A stretch of DNA of 64,000 nt from Microbacterium fluvii (GTDB lineage: Bacteria > Actinomycetota > Actinomycetes > Actinomycetales > Microbacteriaceae), in contig NZ_JAOPFX010000001.1 of NCBI RefSeq assembly GCF_025515205.1, positions 1,302,001 to 1,366,000 on the forward strand, in the 5' to 3' direction. The position numbers were made by a program, and so were the translations under genes. Under the pieces are notes generated by a model. The model was not told where the DNA came from. It was given only the letters and a program-made list of their open reading frames with translations, and made no database searches. Below, piece by piece: positions 1-9,997 of the stretch (its first letter is position 1; each line of letters begins with the position of its first letter).

Positions 1-770
1 TCGACCGCCATGCGCGGCAGGGTCGCGACACCGATGCCCTGAGCGACGAGGCTTTCGACGGCGACCGTGTTGTCGGTCTCGAACCCGATGCGCGGAGCGA
101 ATCCGGCGCGTTCGCAGACCTCGAGCAGGTGCCCGCGGCAGCGGGGGCACCCGGCGATCCACTGCTCCCCCGCCAGATCGGCCATCGACCCTCCTCGGCG
201 CGCGACAGGGTGGGCCGAGGGCAGCACCAGCAGCAGGTCATCGACGCCGATGTCGCGAACCGTCAGACCGCGTGCGCTGGTGCCGTGCGGGTCGTGCCGG
301 TCGCCCGGGTAGCCGAAGGTGAGGGCGATGTCGACCTCGTCGTCACGCACGGCGGCGACAGCCTCAGGCGGCTCGGCCTCGACGTAGGTCACGGTGAGGC
401 CGGGGCGCGTGCCGGAGAGCGCGGCCAGCAGCCGCGGGACCACGGTCGGGGACGCAGAGGGGAAGCCCGCGAGCCGCACGGTCGCTGCCTCGACGCCCTT
501 CAGCCGAGCCAACTCGTCTGCAGCAGCGTCGAGGGCGCCCGTGACGGCGGGCGCGTGCCGGGCGAGCACGCGGCCCGCGGCCGTCAGGCGCATGCGCCTT
601 CCCGCTCGTTCGACGACGGGCACTCCCAGCCTCTGCTCGAGGCGGCGCATCTGCTGGCTCAGCGCAGGCTGGCTGTAGCCGAGCAGCCGAGCGGCGCCGG
701 TGAGCGAGCCGGTGTCGGCGATGGCCTTGACGACCCGCAGGCTCGCGGCGTCGAGTTCGAGTTCGGGCAT
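1..770 (-). CDS. LysR-family transcriptional regulator, C-terminus cut by window edge
   Basis: The reading frame begins MPELELDAASLRVVKAIADT and continues off the left edge, so 256 residues are visible. Residues about 5-64 form a LysR winged helix-turn-helix (GSLTGAARLLGYSQPALSQQ, then RRLEQRLGVPVVERAG). From about residue 90 the periplasmic-binding-like effector fold starts (VRLAGFPSASPTVVPRLLAA). It is divergent from a class V aminotransferase gene, and LysR regulators usually control the divergent neighbour and themselves. A perfect palindrome lies in the 81-bp gap. The start is the ATG at 770; a weak TATGTA element ends 6 nt before it, so the mRNA may be leaderless. The effector cannot be named from sequence. 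Confidence 0.9.
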   Translation of the reverse strand, partial: MPELELDAASLRVVKAIADTGSLTGAARLLGYSQPALSQQMRRLEQRLGVPVVERAGRRMRLTAAGRVLARHAPAVTGALDAAADELARLKGVEAATVRLAGFPSASPTVVPRLLAALSGTRPGLTVTYVEAEPPEAVAAVRDDEVDIALTFGYPGDRHDPHGTSARGLTVRDIGVDDLLLVLPSAHPVARRGGSMADLAGEQWIAGCPRCRGHLLEVCERAGFAPRIGFETDNTVAVESLVAQGIGVATLPRMAV

Positions 771-793
771 GCTTCATACATAACACATCCGCA

Positions 794-809
794 TGTTCAG
801 CATTGAACA
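794..809. promoter_or_regulatory. Palindrome in LysR/aminotransferase divergent promoter
   Basis: TGTTCA, a 4-nt spacer, then TGAACA: perfect 6-bp arms that contain the LysR T-N11-A pattern. It lies in the 81-bp gap between the two divergent genes, 24 nt upstream of the regulator start codon and just upstream of a TATATG element (823-828) pointing toward the aminotransferase. A LysR operator is the natural reading. This is inference from position and symmetry only. Confidence 0.55.
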
Positions 810-851
810 CCTGCCGTAGACGTATATGCCGGCGCAACGGATGCTGGAGCG

Positions 852-1898
852 ATGGACGTCATGGGCGAGACCGCGCCGCATCCGCTGGCCGCGCAGTTCG
901 CGAACGGACGCGGGTACCTCGCGGCCTGCACGGCGGGACTGCCGATGTCGGGCACGCGCCGCGCGGTGCGTGACGACCTCGACCGGGCCCCCGACCCCGA
1001 GCGCTATTGCGCCATCGTCGAGCGCAGCCGCGGCCACTTCGCCCGCCTCGTCTCGATCGCCGCCGAGCGCGTCGCGATCGGCTCCCAGACCTCGGTGCAG
1101 GTCGCGCTGGTCGCGGCCTCCCTCCCGCCGGGTGCAGAGGTGCTGTCTCCGGATGGCGAGTTCTCGTCGCTCGTTCTGCCGTTCGTGCAGGCGGGAGCGC
1201 GCGTGCGCACGGCACCGCTCGAAGACCTCGCGGGCGCCGTGGGCCCCCGGACGCGACTCGTGGCCTTCTCGCTCGTGCAGTCGGCGACGGGAGAGGTGGC
1301 CGACGTCGACGCGATCTGCCGCGCGGCCGCCGCGGTCGGCGCACGCACCGTGTGCGACATCACGCAGGCCGCGGGATGGCTGCCGGTCGACGCCACGCGG
1401 TTCGACGCCGTCGTCTGCCACACCTACAAATGGCTGTGCGCGCCACGTGGCGTCGCCTTCCTCGCGCTCAGCGCCGAATTCGCCCGCACGCTGACCCCCG
1501 TGCAGGCCGGCTGGTACGCCGGCGACGACCCCTGGGCGTCGTGCTACGGCGCCGAGGTCGATCTGGCCGGCTGTGCGCGCCGCTTCGACGTGTCGCCCGC
1601 CTGGCAGGCGTTCGTCGGAGCCGAGCCGGCGCTCGCGGCCTTCGCGGATGCCGATCTCGACGCGATCCATCGGCACGACACGGGTCTGGCCGCCGCGTTC
1701 CGGGAGCGCGTCGGCCTCGCGTCGGCAGAACGACCGAGCGCCATCGTGACCTGGGACGACCCCGAGGGCGACGACCTCGCGCGCCTGCAGGCCGCAGGGC
1801 TCACAGCATCCGGTCGGAACGGCCGCGCTCGCGTCGCGTTCCATGTCTTCAACGACGACCGCGATCTCGACGAGGCCGTCGCGGCGCTGCGGGGCTGA
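852..1898 (+). CDS. PLP-dependent aminotransferase class V family protein
   Basis: A 348-residue fold-type I PLP enzyme of the cysteine desulfurase/kynureninase/class V aminotransferase group. The cofactor-binding Asp is D169 (TVCDITQAAG) and the Schiff-base Lys is K193 in HTYKWLCAPRG. Length is slightly short for the family (usually 370-400). No conserved loop Cys of a true cysteine desulfurase is evident near the C-terminus, so an aminotransferase or lyase is more likely than sulfur mobilisation. The substrate is not identifiable. Start: ATG 852 has GGAG only 2 nt away, while ATG 861 (residue 4) is equally possible. Divergent from the LysR gene, its probable regulator. Confidence 0.85.
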   Translation: MDVMGETAPHPLAAQFANGRGYLAACTAGLPMSGTRRAVRDDLDRAPDPERYCAIVERSRGHFARLVSIAAERVAIGSQTSVQVALVAASLPPGAEVLSPDGEFSSLVLPFVQAGARVRTAPLEDLAGAVGPRTRLVAFSLVQSATGEVADVDAICRAAAAVGARTVCDITQAAGWLPVDATRFDAVVCHTYKWLCAPRGVAFLALSAEFARTLTPVQAGWYAGDDPWASCYGAEVDLAGCARRFDVSPAWQAFVGAEPALAAFADADLDAIHRHDTGLAAAFRERVGLASAERPSAIVTWDDPEGDDLARLQAAGLTASGRNGRARVAFHVFNDDRDLDEAVAALRG

Positions 1899-3152
1899 TC
1901 AGCGCCGGCCCATCGGGGCCAGCGCCACGACGACGGCCACGATCGACAGGGCCACGAGTGCGAGACCGCCGTAGCCGATCCAGCCGAGCACGATGCCGGC
2001 CAGAATCGCCCCCGTTCCCCCGACGAGGCTCATCGCCAGGTCGCTGCGGCCCTGGCGCCTCGTGCGCAGCTCTTCGCTCGACGATTCGGTGAGCAGGGCG
2101 GATCCGGCGACCGTCGACGCGCTCCAGCCCAGCCCGAGCAGCACGAGGGCGACGGTGACGCCCACGGTCGAGTCCTGTGCGATCGCGGCGGTGAGCAGGG
2201 ATGCGGCCAGCAGCGCCTGCCCGACGAGCACGGTCGCGATCCGACCCAGACGGTCGGCGAGGATGCCGAAGACGGGCGCGAGCGCGTACATGCCGGCGAT
2301 GTGCAGGCTGATGGTGAGACCGACCACCTGGATCGATGCGCCGTGGTGGGTCAGGTGCACAGGGGTCATCGCCATGACGGCGACCATCACGCCGTGCGCA
2401 CCGGCGACGGCCACGATCGCGTACCGGGCGGTGCGGGGGCGATCCGCGCGGGCGATCGCGGAGCCGGCGCGCCCTCCCACGGCGCCGACCAGCCGCTGGG
2501 CGAGCAGCAGCGGGTCGGGGCGCAGCCCGATCAGATACAGGGCGACGCCGAGCAGCTGCGCCACGACGGTGAACACGTAGGGGCCGGTGAGTGCCGGCAT
2601 CCCGAGCGCGTCGCCGATGACCTCCCCTGGGCCGATGAGATTCGGCCCGAGCACGGCGCCGATCGTGGTCGCCCACACGACGATCGACAGGTCGCGGCCG
2701 CGCGAGCGGTCGGTCGAGAGATCGACCGCGGCGAAGCGGGACTGCAGGTTCGCCGCCTGCCCCGCGCCGATGAGCGCGAACCCGGACAGCAGGAGGGGGA
2801 ACGAGCGCAGGGCGGCCGCGACGATGACCACGGCGACACCGCCCAGGGCGATGAGCATTCCCGACGCGAGGGAGATCCGGCGACCGCGTCCGCGTGCGAG
2901 AGCGGCGAGGGGAACAGCCAAGAGCGCCGTGCCGAGGGTGATCGCCGCGGTCGCGAGGCCCGAGAACGCCTCATCGCCGGAGATATCGGCCGCCAGCAGC
3001 GCGCCGAGCGAGATCGTCGCGCCGAACGCGATGCCGCCGAGGATCTGCCCGAACGAGAGAACCCACAGAGTGCGGCGCCTGATCGCGATCAGGCCCGCTT
3101 CGTCCAGTGGGGGTACCGGCTGCTGGCCCTCGGGTGCCCGGGCCTCAGGCAT
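1899..3152 (-). CDS. MFS transporter (12 TM)
   Basis: A 417-residue major facilitator superfamily protein with about 12 hydrophobic segments after a polar N-terminus of roughly 25 residues. The first membrane segment is around [20 protein letters not shown]. The loop [15 protein letters not shown] after TM2 and the later [16 protein letters not shown] match MFS motif A in both halves. Its start overlaps the end of the upstream hydrolase gene by 8 bp, so the two are translationally linked. It ends one base after the convergent aminotransferase. Substrate unknown; exporter-like MFS is a family-level assignment. Confidence 0.85.
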   Translation of the reverse strand: MPEARAPEGQQPVPPLDEAGLIAIRRRTLWVLSFGQILGGIAFGATISLGALLAADISGDEAFSGLATAAITLGTALLAVPLAALARGRGRRISLASGMLIALGGVAVVIVAAALRSFPLLLSGFALIGAGQAANLQSRFAAVDLSTDRSRGRDLSIVVWATTIGAVLGPNLIGPGEVIGDALGMPALTGPYVFTVVAQLLGVALYLIGLRPDPLLLAQRLVGAVGGRAGSAIARADRPRTARYAIVAVAGAHGVMVAVMAMTPVHLTHHGASIQVVGLTISLHIAGMYALAPVFGILADRLGRIATVLVGQALLAASLLTAAIAQDSTVGVTVALVLLGLGWSASTVAGSALLTESSSEELRTRRQGRSDLAMSLVGGTGAILAGIVLGWIGYGGLALVALSIVAVVVALAPMGRR

Positions 3153-3909
3153 TCCGGGCCGTGTTGCGCAGGATCCCCAGCCCCGTGATCTCGACCTCGA
3201 CCGCGTCTCCGGCCTCGAACGGGCCGACGCCGGCGGGGGTGCCGGTGAGGATCACATCACCCGGCAGCAGGGTGAAGGCAGCGGAGGCGTAGGCGATGAT
3301 GTCGGAGACCGAGTGGATCATGTCGGATGCCGGGGCCTGCTGCTTCACCTCGCCGTTCAGGCGCGTCGTGACCTGGGCGGCATCGATGTCGAACTCGGTC
3401 TCGATGGCGGGCCCCAGCGGGCAGAACGTGTCGAAGCCCTTCGCCCGCGCCCACTGGCCGTCGGCGTACTGCAGGTCTCGGGCGGTGACGTCGTTGGCGA
3501 TCGTGTAGCCGAAGACGTAGTCGAGGGCCTTCTCGGTCGGCACGTTCTTGGCGATGCGCCCGATGACGACGGCCAGCTCGCCCTCGAAGTCGGTGCGCTG
3601 CGACTGCGGCGGGCGCACGATCGCATCGCCCGGCCCGATGACGGCGGTGTTGGGCTTGAGGAACAGCAGCGGCGCCGCGGGAGCCTCCCCGCCCATCTCG
3701 GCGGCGTGGTCGTGGTAGTTCTTGCCGACGCACACCACCTTCGAGCGCGGGATCACCGGCGCCAGCAGCGCGACGTCGGCGAGCGGCACGCGCTCGCCCG
3801 TCGTGTCGAAGCCGGCGAACATCGGGTCGCCGGCGAGCACGACGAGTTCGCTCCCGTCGACGATCCCGTACTTGATGGCGTCCTGGTGGCTGAAGCGCGC
3901 GATCCTCAC
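3145..3909 (-). CDS. Fumarylacetoacetate hydrolase family protein
   Basis: A 254-residue member of the FAH family (fumarylpyruvate hydrolase, 2-hydroxyhepta-2,4-dienedioate isomerase and oxaloacetate tautomerase relatives), which cleaves or isomerises beta-diketo acids with a divalent metal. The N-terminal segment has [17 protein letters not shown]. The metal-binding acidic residues lie in [13 protein letters not shown] and [14 protein letters not shown]. The catalytic-lid region [14 protein letters not shown] and the terminal [13 protein letters not shown] are typical. Start GTG 3909 lies 6 nt after a TAGGCT element (3916-3921 on the complement), so it probably has its own leaderless promoter downstream of ilvE. 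Precise substrate unknown. Confidence 0.85.
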   Translation of the reverse strand: MRIARFSHQDAIKYGIVDGSELVVLAGDPMFAGFDTTGERVPLADVALLAPVIPRSKVVCVGKNYHDHAAEMGGEAPAAPLLFLKPNTAVIGPGDAIVRPPQSQRTDFEGELAVVIGRIAKNVPTEKALDYVFGYTIANDVTARDLQYADGQWARAKGFDTFCPLGPAIETEFDIDAAQVTTRLNGEVKQQAPASDMIHSVSDIIAYASAAFTLLPGDVILTGTPAGVGPFEAGDAVEVEITGLGILRNTARNA

Positions 3910-3932
3910 CCGCCCAGCCTACCGGGGCGGTC

Positions 3933-5033
3933 TCAGGCGTCGAGGCGGAGGAGCCACCCGTGCCGGTCTTCGCGGCGGCCGTACTGGATGTCGGTGAGCT
4001 CTTCCCGGAGCGACAGCGCGAGCGAGCCGGTCGGCTGCTCGTCGATGAAGTCGGCGCCCTTGAGCGTGCCGATCGGGGCGACGACGGCGGCGGTGCCGCA
4101 CGCGAACACCTCGACGATCTCGCCGGAGGCGACGCCCTCGCGCCACTCGGCGAGCGAGACGTGACGCCCCTCGACCTTGTGACCGCGGTCGCGCGCCAGC
4201 TGCAGGAGGGATTCGCGGGTGACGCCCTCGAGGATCGAGTCGGACTGCGGCGTCACGATCGTGCCGTCCTTGTAGACGAAGACGATGTTCATGCCGCCGA
4301 GCTCTTCGACGTCGCCGTTCTGGTCGAGGAAGACGACCTGGTCGCAGCCCTGCTCGTAGGCCTCGGCCTGCGGCAGCAGGCTCGCGGCGTAGTTGCCGCC
4401 GGTCTTGGCGGCGCCCGTGCCGCCCTTGCCGGCGCGCGCGTAGTCTTCGCTGAGCCAGATCGACACCGGCTTCGCGCCGCCCTTGAAGTAGGCCGCCACG
4501 GGAGAGGCGATCAGGTAGTAGGCGACCTTGTTGGCGGGGCGCACGCCCAGGAAGGCCTCCTTGGCGAACATGAACGGGCGCAGGTACAGGCTCTGGTCGG
4601 CGCCGGAGGGCACCCACGCGCCGTCGACGGCGATGAGTTCGCGCAGCGACTGAATGAAGTACTCCACCGGCAGCTCGGGCAGGGCGAGACGGCGGGCGCT
4701 GCGCTGCAGGCGCCGGCCGTTCTGCTCGGGGCGGAAGGTCCACACCGACCCGTCCTCGTGCCGGTAGGCCTTGATGCCCTCGAAGATCTCCTGCCCGTAG
4801 TGCAGCACGGCAGCGGCCGGGTCGAGCGAGATCGGCCCGTAGGGCTGCACACGCGGGCGGTGCCAGCCGCCGCCGACCGACCAGCAGATGTCGACCATGT
4901 GGTCGGTGAAGGTCGTGCCGAACACGGGGTCGCGCAGCAGCTCTTCGCGCTGGGCGGCCGACTTCGCGGCGAGGTTCTTCGTGACGGCGAACTCGAGCGG
5001 GGCGAGGGCGGCGTCGGTGCTGGTGAGGGTCAT
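3933..5033 (-). CDS. ilvE: Branched-chain-amino-acid aminotransferase
   Basis: A 366-residue class IV PLP aminotransferase that makes the last step of leucine, isoleucine and valine synthesis (transfer of the glutamate amino group to branched 2-oxo acids). Signatures: LHYGQEIFEGIKAYRHEDG near residue 80-100, SLYLRPFMFAKEAFLGVRP, the PLP Lys K210 in GAAKTGGNYAASLLPQA, and the FACGTAAVVAPIG loop. The reading frame is open 115 codons upstream, but ATG 5033 begins the family-like N-terminus and has AGGA 7 nt away. Lies 64 nt downstream of leuB in the same direction, which fits a leucine/BCAA transcription unit. Confidence 0.95.
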   Translation of the reverse strand: MTLTSTDAALAPLEFAVTKNLAAKSAAQREELLRDPVFGTTFTDHMVDICWSVGGGWHRPRVQPYGPISLDPAAAVLHYGQEIFEGIKAYRHEDGSVWTFRPEQNGRRLQRSARRLALPELPVEYFIQSLRELIAVDGAWVPSGADQSLYLRPFMFAKEAFLGVRPANKVAYYLIASPVAAYFKGGAKPVSIWLSEDYARAGKGGTGAAKTGGNYAASLLPQAEAYEQGCDQVVFLDQNGDVEELGGMNIVFVYKDGTIVTPQSDSILEGVTRESLLQLARDRGHKVEGRHVSLAEWREGVASGEIVEVFACGTAAVVAPIGTLKGADFIDEQPTGSLALSLREELTDIQYGRREDRHGWLLRLDA

Positions 5034-5097
5034 GTTCACGTCCTGGCTTTCTGTGCGCGTAGGCGCTGCCCCCAGGGTACGCCCGGGGTCACGGCGG

Positions 5098-6150
5098 CTA
5101 CGGCTGCAGGCGGGCGGCGATCGCGTCGCCGACCTCCGCAGTGGATCGGATGCTGTCGCCCCGCGCCGCGATGTCGTCTTCGACGGCCAGGGTGACGGCG
5201 TCGGCCGCATCGTGCAGCCCGAGGTGATCGAGCAGCAGAGCGGTGGAGAGGATCGCGGCCGTGGGGTCGGCCTTCTGCTGTCCCGCGATGTCGGGCGCCG
5301 AACCGTGTACGGGCTCGAACATCGAGGGGAATGCGCCGTCGGGGTTGATGTTGCCCGAGGCTGCGAGGCCGATGCCACCGGTCACGGCGCCGGCCAGGTC
5401 TGTCAGGATGTCGCCGAAGAGGTTGTCGGTGACGATCACATCGAAGCGGCCCGGGTTCGTGACCAGGAAGATCGTCGCCGCGTCGACGTGCAGATAGTCT
5501 ACGGCGACCTCGGGGTGCTCCTGCGCCACCTCGCCGACTACGCGCGACCAGATGGAGCCCGCGTGCACGAGCACATTGGTCTTGTGCACGAGGGTGACCT
5601 TCTTGCCACGCCGCTCGGCGAGGTCGAACGCATAGCGCACGACCCGCTCGACGCCGAAGGCCGTGTTGACGCTCGTCTCGTTGGCGACCTCGTGCGGGGT
5701 GCCCTTGCGGATCGCGCCGCCGTTGCCGACATACGGACCCTCGGTGCCCTCGCGGACGACGACGAAATCGATGTCTCCGGGGGCGGCGAGGGGGCCCGGG
5801 ACCCCGGGGTAGAGCTTCGACGGGCGCAGGTTGACGTAGTGGTCGAGCTCGAACCGGAGCTTCAGCAGCAGTCCGCGCTCGATGTTCGCGTCTTTCAGAC
5901 GGGGGTCGCCAGGCACTCCCCCGACCGCGCCGAGCAGGATCGCGTCGTGACCCTTGATGGCGGCGAGGTCGTCGTCGGTGAGCGTGTCGCCGGTCTCGAG
6001 ATACCTCGCCGCGCCGAGTGAGAAGCGCGTCTTGTCGAACGTGACGTCGGAGCCGGCGGTCGCGGCGTCGAGCACCTTCTCGGCCTCTGCGACGACCTCT
6101 GGGCCGATGCCGTCACCCGGGATGACGGCCAGCTTCACGACGCGCGACAT
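5098..6150 (-). CDS. leuB: 3-isopropylmalate dehydrogenase
   Basis: A 350-residue NAD-dependent beta-decarboxylating dehydrogenase that converts 3-isopropylmalate to 2-oxoisocaproate in leucine synthesis. Family marks: [20 protein letters not shown] at the N-terminus, [15 protein letters not shown], the substrate Arg stretch [13 protein letters not shown], and the catalytic [26 protein letters not shown] region with the [13 protein letters not shown] adenine site. Start ATG 6150 has AAGGAG 4 nt upstream. The gene heads the leftward leuB-ilvE block; leuA, leuC and leuD are not in the window. Confidence 0.96.
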   Translation of the reverse strand: MSRVVKLAVIPGDGIGPEVVAEAEKVLDAATAGSDVTFDKTRFSLGAARYLETGDTLTDDDLAAIKGHDAILLGAVGGVPGDPRLKDANIERGLLLKLRFELDHYVNLRPSKLYPGVPGPLAAPGDIDFVVVREGTEGPYVGNGGAIRKGTPHEVANETSVNTAFGVERVVRYAFDLAERRGKKVTLVHKTNVLVHAGSIWSRVVGEVAQEHPEVAVDYLHVDAATIFLVTNPGRFDVIVTDNLFGDILTDLAGAVTGGIGLAASGNINPDGAFPSMFEPVHGSAPDIAGQQKADPTAAILSTALLLDHLGLHDAADAVTLAVEDDIAARGDSIRSTAEVGDAIAARLQP

Positions 6151-6161
6151 TGCTCTCCTTC

Positions 6162-7694
6162 TCAGCGGCGGGATTCCTCCAGCGTAGTGGCCGCGACGAC
6201 CGCGGCGACGACGACCAGGACGGCCCCGATGAGCGCGGCACATCCTGCGCCGGCGTCGAAGGCGAGCGCGGCGGCCTCGCGCAGCGAGGCGGCGGCGTCG
6301 GGTGCGAGTCCGTCGGCCGTGGCCATCGCCCCCGCGAGCGTCTCGCGGGCAGAGGCAGCCGCATCCGCCGACAATCCGGCCGGCAGCGCCAGGTTCGCGC
6401 GGTACGTCGCGGCCAGGATGCCGCCGATCACCGTCGTGCCGAGCACCGCGCCGACCTCGTATGCCGTCTCCGAGACGGCGCTGGCTGCGCCCGCCTTGGA
6501 CGGCGGTGCGCTGGCGAGCACGAGCTCGTTCGACACCGTCTCGGCCGCCCCGATGCCGATGCCGAGGTTCATGAAGGCGGCGACCAGCAGCGGCAGGGAG
6601 CCCGCGGTCATGCTCACCCACACGAGCAGATAGCCGGCGACCGAGAACACGAGCGCCGACGGCACGACGATGCGGGGCGACACGCGCGCAGAGATCGGCA
6701 CGACGACCAGGCCCGAGACGATCATGAGGGCGAGGCCGGGCACGAGGGCGAGGCCCGCCTGCATGGGGCTGAGCCCGACGATGAGCTGCAGATGCTGTGA
6801 GACGAAGTAGAGGAAGCCGACCAGGGCGACCACGCTCAGCAGGTTCACCAGCACCGATCCGCTGAACGAGCCGCGGCGGAACAGCGCCATGTCGAGCATG
6901 GGCACGTCGAGGGCGAGCTGGCGCCGTACGAACAGCACGCCGGAGCACACGCCGGCGGCGACGAGCACGCCGATGAGGGCGGTCGGGCCGTGCACGGCGA
7001 ACTCCTTGATGGCATAGACCACAGGAACCATCGCCCCCATCGACAGCAGGATGCTGATCGCATCGAGGCGGCCGGGGTGCGGGTCGGAGCTCTCGGGCAC
7101 GAGCAGCGGCGCGAGCACGAGCAGCGGCACGAGCACGGGAACGGCGAGGAGGAACACCGAGCCCCACGCGAAGTGCTCCAGCAGCACTCCGCCGACCACC
7201 GGGCCGAGCGCGGCACCGGCCGAGAACGCCGCCGCCCAGACGGCGATCGCGAGGCGTCGCTGGGCGCGATCGGTGAAGATGCCGCGGATCAGAGACAGCG
7301 TCGACGGCATGAGCATCGCGCCGAACACGCCCATCGCGGCGCGCCCGGCAATGAGGGCTCCCGCGGTCGGGGCGAAGGCCGACAGCGCCGAGACGAGGGC
7401 GAAGCCGGTCGCGCCGATGAGCAGCATCCTGCGCCGGCCGAACCGATCGCCGAGCGTGCCCATCGTCACGAGCAGTCCCGCCAGCACGAGCGGATAGGCG
7501 TCGACGATCCACAGCTGCTGGGTCGCGGTCGGGCCGAGCTCGAGCGCGATCTGCGGCAGCGCGAAGCTCAGCACCGTGTTGTCGACCGAGATCAGCAGCA
7601 CGGGCAGCATGAGCACGACCAGGGCTGCCCAGCCGCGCCACCCGACGCGCTGCGCGCGGGTGTCGGCGAGGGTGAGTTCCTGGGTGAGAGTCAT
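6162..7694 (-). CDS. DHA2-type MFS drug exporter (14 TM)
   Basis: A roughly 510-residue MFS protein with about 14 hydrophobic segments. Motif A is [12 protein letters not shown] and the antiporter motif C is in the [13 protein letters not shown] helix, both typical of drug/H+ antiporters. Divergent from a TetR gene with an operator between, the standard layout of a regulated efflux pump. Two ATGs are adjacent (7697 and 7694). TATAGA ends 6 nt before the second, and there is no Shine-Dalgarno sequence, so a leaderless start at 7694 is preferred. The start lies inside the reach of the palindrome, so bound repressor would block the promoter directly. Exported compound unknown. Confidence 0.9.
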   Translation of the reverse strand: MTLTQELTLADTRAQRVGWRGWAALVVLMLPVLLISVDNTVLSFALPQIALELGPTATQQLWIVDAYPLVLAGLLVTMGTLGDRFGRRRMLLIGATGFALVSALSAFAPTAGALIAGRAAMGVFGAMLMPSTLSLIRGIFTDRAQRRLAIAVWAAAFSAGAALGPVVGGVLLEHFAWGSVFLLAVPVLVPLLVLAPLLVPESSDPHPGRLDAISILLSMGAMVPVVYAIKEFAVHGPTALIGVLVAAGVCSGVLFVRRQLALDVPMLDMALFRRGSFSGSVLVNLLSVVALVGFLYFVSQHLQLIVGLSPMQAGLALVPGLALMIVSGLVVVPISARVSPRIVVPSALVFSVAGYLLVWVSMTAGSLPLLVAAFMNLGIGIGAAETVSNELVLASAPPSKAGAASAVSETAYEVGAVLGTTVIGGILAATYRANLALPAGLSADAAASARETLAGAMATADGLAPDAAASLREAAALAFDAGAGCAALIGAVLVVVAAVVAATTLEESRR

Positions 7695-7701
7695 CATTTG
7701 T

Positions 7702-7723
7702 CTATACCGTCCAGCCGGTATAG
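7702..7723. promoter_or_regulatory. TetR operator between efflux pump and regulator
   Basis: Perfect inverted repeat CTATACCG, 6-nt spacer, CGGTATAG. It overlaps the -10 elements on both strands: TATAGA facing the exporter and TATAGT (7719-7724) facing the TetR gene. A TetR dimer bound here would repress both genes. Symmetry, size and position fit a TetR operator well; binding is inferred. Confidence 0.85.
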
Positions 7724-7759
7724 TAACAGCATCCGCCCTCCCCTGCCAGGATGGAACCG

Positions 7760-8305
7760 ATGAGCAGACCCCCGCGCGCCCGCGACAGCGTGCTTGACGC
7801 GTTCGAGCAGCTGCTGATCTCCGATGGAGCGAGGGCCGCCACGATGGACGCCACAGCGCGAGCGGCCGGGGTCTCCAAGGGGGGCCTGCTGTACCACTTC
7901 GCCTCGAAGGACGCTCTGGCGGCCGGGGTCATCGAGCGGCTGTCGGCGCTGGTCACTGATGACGTGGATGCCATCCGCACCGCCCCGGAGGGACCGGTCG
8001 CCTTCTTCCTGCGGTCGTCGGTGATGGCCGACGATCCACTCGATCGCGCGATCATCGCCGTCTCGCGCCTCGCCCAGGCCGGCAGCGCCGCGGCCAACGC
8101 GGCCCTCCGCGAGATGCGGGAGCGCTGGGAAGAGGCGCTGCGCCCGCACGTGCGCGATCAGGCCGCGCTCGACCTCGTGATCCTCGTCAGCGACGGGCTC
8201 TATTTCAACAACGCCCTCGGCGGCGACACCGCCACGGCGCCGGTGCCCGAGGGCGCCGCCCTCGACGCGCTCATCGCGCTCGTCGAGGGCAGCGTGCGGT
8301 CCTGA
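7760..8305 (+). CDS. TetR/AcrR-family transcriptional repressor
   Basis: A 181-residue regulator. Residues about 8-55 are the TetR helix-turn-helix (SVLDAFEQLLISDGARAATM followed by ARAAGVSKGGLLYHFASKDAL). The rest is the all-helical ligand/dimerisation domain. ATG 7760 is chosen over ATG 7751 because an AGGATGG stretch is correctly spaced before 7760. It probably represses the divergent DHA2 exporter and itself through the palindrome at 7702-7723 and is released by an exported compound. Convergent with serA, whose stop lies one base beyond. Confidence 0.9.
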   Translation: MSRPPRARDSVLDAFEQLLISDGARAATMDATARAAGVSKGGLLYHFASKDALAAGVIERLSALVTDDVDAIRTAPEGPVAFFLRSSVMADDPLDRAIIAVSRLAQAGSAAANAALREMRERWEEALRPHVRDQAALDLVILVSDGLYFNNALGGDTATAPVPEGAALDALIALVEGSVRS

Positions 8306-8306
8306 C

Positions 8307-9911
8307 TCAGGCCTCGGTGATCTCGATCTGGCGGAAAAGATCGGCATCGATCGCGGCACGCACTTCGTCGAGCAGCTCGTCGGCGACGGGAGAGTCGACC
8401 GTCAGCACCGAGAGGGCCTGACCGCCGGCGGCCTGCCGCGCGATCTGCATACCGGCGATGTTGATGCCCGCCTCGCCGAACTTCTGGCCGTAGACCGCGA
8501 CGATGCCGGGGCGGTCGGTGTAGAGCATGACGATGTGGTGCTGCTCGATCGGCAGCTCCAGCGCGTAGCCGTTGATGCCGACGAGCTTCTCGATCTGCTT
8601 GGTGCCGGTCAGGGTGCCCGAGACGGCGAGCTGCGAGCCGTCGGACAGGGCGCCGCGCAGGGTGATGACGTTGCGGTACTCGGGGCTGTCGGCATCCACC
8701 AGCAGCCGCGATTCGATGCCGCGCTGATCTGCCAGCAGCGGCGCGTTCACATACGAGACCGTCTCGCTGACGATGTTGGTGAACACGCCCTTGAGGGCGG
8801 CGAGCTTGTAGACGCTGACGTCGTACTGGCTGAGCTCGCCGTGCACCTCGACGTCGAGCGACGTGAGCGGAGAGTGCGCGAGCGCCGCGAAGATCTGACC
8901 GAGCTTCTCGACGAGTGGGATGCCGGGGCGCACGTACGGGTCGATGACGCCGCCGGCGACGTTGACCGCGTCGGGCACGAGCTCGCCGTCGAGGGCGAGG
9001 CGCACGGACTTCGCGACCGAGATGCCGGCCTTCTCCTGCGCCTCGTCGGTCGAGGCGCCCAGGTGGGGCGTCACCACGACGTTGGGAAGCGAGAGCAGCG
9101 GGAACGCCGTGCCCTCGGGCTTGGGCGGTTCGCTCGTGAAGACGTCGAGGCCGGCGCCGGCGATCGTGCCCTCGGTGAGCGCCGTGTGCAGCGCCTCTTC
9201 GTCGATGAGACCGCCGCGGGCGACGTTGACGACATAGGCGGTCGGCTTCATCAGCGCGAACTGCTCGGTCGAGATCATGCCGGTCGTCTCGGGGGTCTTC
9301 GGCATGTGGATCGTGACGAAGTCACTCTGGGCCAGGAGCTCGTCGAGGGTCACCAGCTGCACGCCCAGCTGCTGCGCGCGGGCGCTCGTGACGTAGGGGT
9401 CGTACGCGATCACTCGCGTGTCGAAGGCCTGCACTCGGGCGGCGACGAGCGCGCCGATGCGGCCGAGTCCGATGATGCCGATCGTCTTCTCGAACAGCTC
9501 GGTGCCGGTGAACGAGCTGCGCTTCCACGCGCCGCCGGCGAGCGACCCGTGCGCGGCGGGCACGTGGCGGGCCAGGCTCAGCATGTGGGTGACGGTGAGC
9601 TCGGCGGCCGAGATGATGTTGGAGGTCGGCGCGTTGACCACCATGACGCCGGCGGTCGTGGCCGCCTTGATGTCGACGTTGTCCAGGCCCACACCCGCAC
9701 GGGCGATGACCTTCAGCACGGGCGCCGCGGCGATGGCCTCGGCGTCCATCTTCGTCGCCGAGCGGATCAGCACGGCGTGCGCGTCGGCCAGAGCCGGCAG
9801 CAGCGCCGCCCGATCGGCCCCGTCGACCGAGCGGACCTCGAAGTCGGGACCGAGCGCATCGATCGTGGCGGGTGAGAGTTCTTCGGCGATCAGGACGACG
9901 GGCTTGGACAC
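8307..9911 (-). CDS. serA: D-3-phosphoglycerate dehydrogenase
   Basis: A 534-residue enzyme for the first step of serine synthesis (3-phosphoglycerate to 3-phosphohydroxypyruvate, NAD-dependent). The N-terminal half has the nucleotide fold IGIIGLGRIGALVAARVQ and the catalytic segments VVNVARGGLIDEEAL and VVVTPHLGAST. It is the long actinobacterial type: an intervening domain (about 320-455) and a C-terminal ACT domain (HHIVMLYTDRPGIVAVYG, INIAGMQIAR) expected to bind serine for feedback inhibition. Start GTG 9911 (VSKPVVLIAEELS) matches the usual family N-terminus and has AAGG upstream; GTG 9923 is an alternative. A TAGGCT element at 9952-9957 (complement) could be its -10, giving a leader of about 34 nt. 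Confidence 0.95.
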   Translation of the reverse strand: MSKPVVLIAEELSPATIDALGPDFEVRSVDGADRAALLPALADAHAVLIRSATKMDAEAIAAAPVLKVIARAGVGLDNVDIKAATTAGVMVVNAPTSNIISAAELTVTHMLSLARHVPAAHGSLAGGAWKRSSFTGTELFEKTIGIIGLGRIGALVAARVQAFDTRVIAYDPYVTSARAQQLGVQLVTLDELLAQSDFVTIHMPKTPETTGMISTEQFALMKPTAYVVNVARGGLIDEEALHTALTEGTIAGAGLDVFTSEPPKPEGTAFPLLSLPNVVVTPHLGASTDEAQEKAGISVAKSVRLALDGELVPDAVNVAGGVIDPYVRPGIPLVEKLGQIFAALAHSPLTSLDVEVHGELSQYDVSVYKLAALKGVFTNIVSETVSYVNAPLLADQRGIESRLLVDADSPEYRNVITLRGALSDGSQLAVSGTLTGTKQIEKLVGINGYALELPIEQHHIVMLYTDRPGIVAVYGQKFGEAGINIAGMQIARQAAGGQALSVLTVDSPVADELLDEVRAAIDADLFRQIEITEA

Positions 9912-9997
9912 GCTGGCAGACACCTTCGAGGCAGGAAGTGGGATCGCCACCAGCCTAGTGGCCGGTTCACATGCGCCTTGCCGTGTGACAGAGATCG

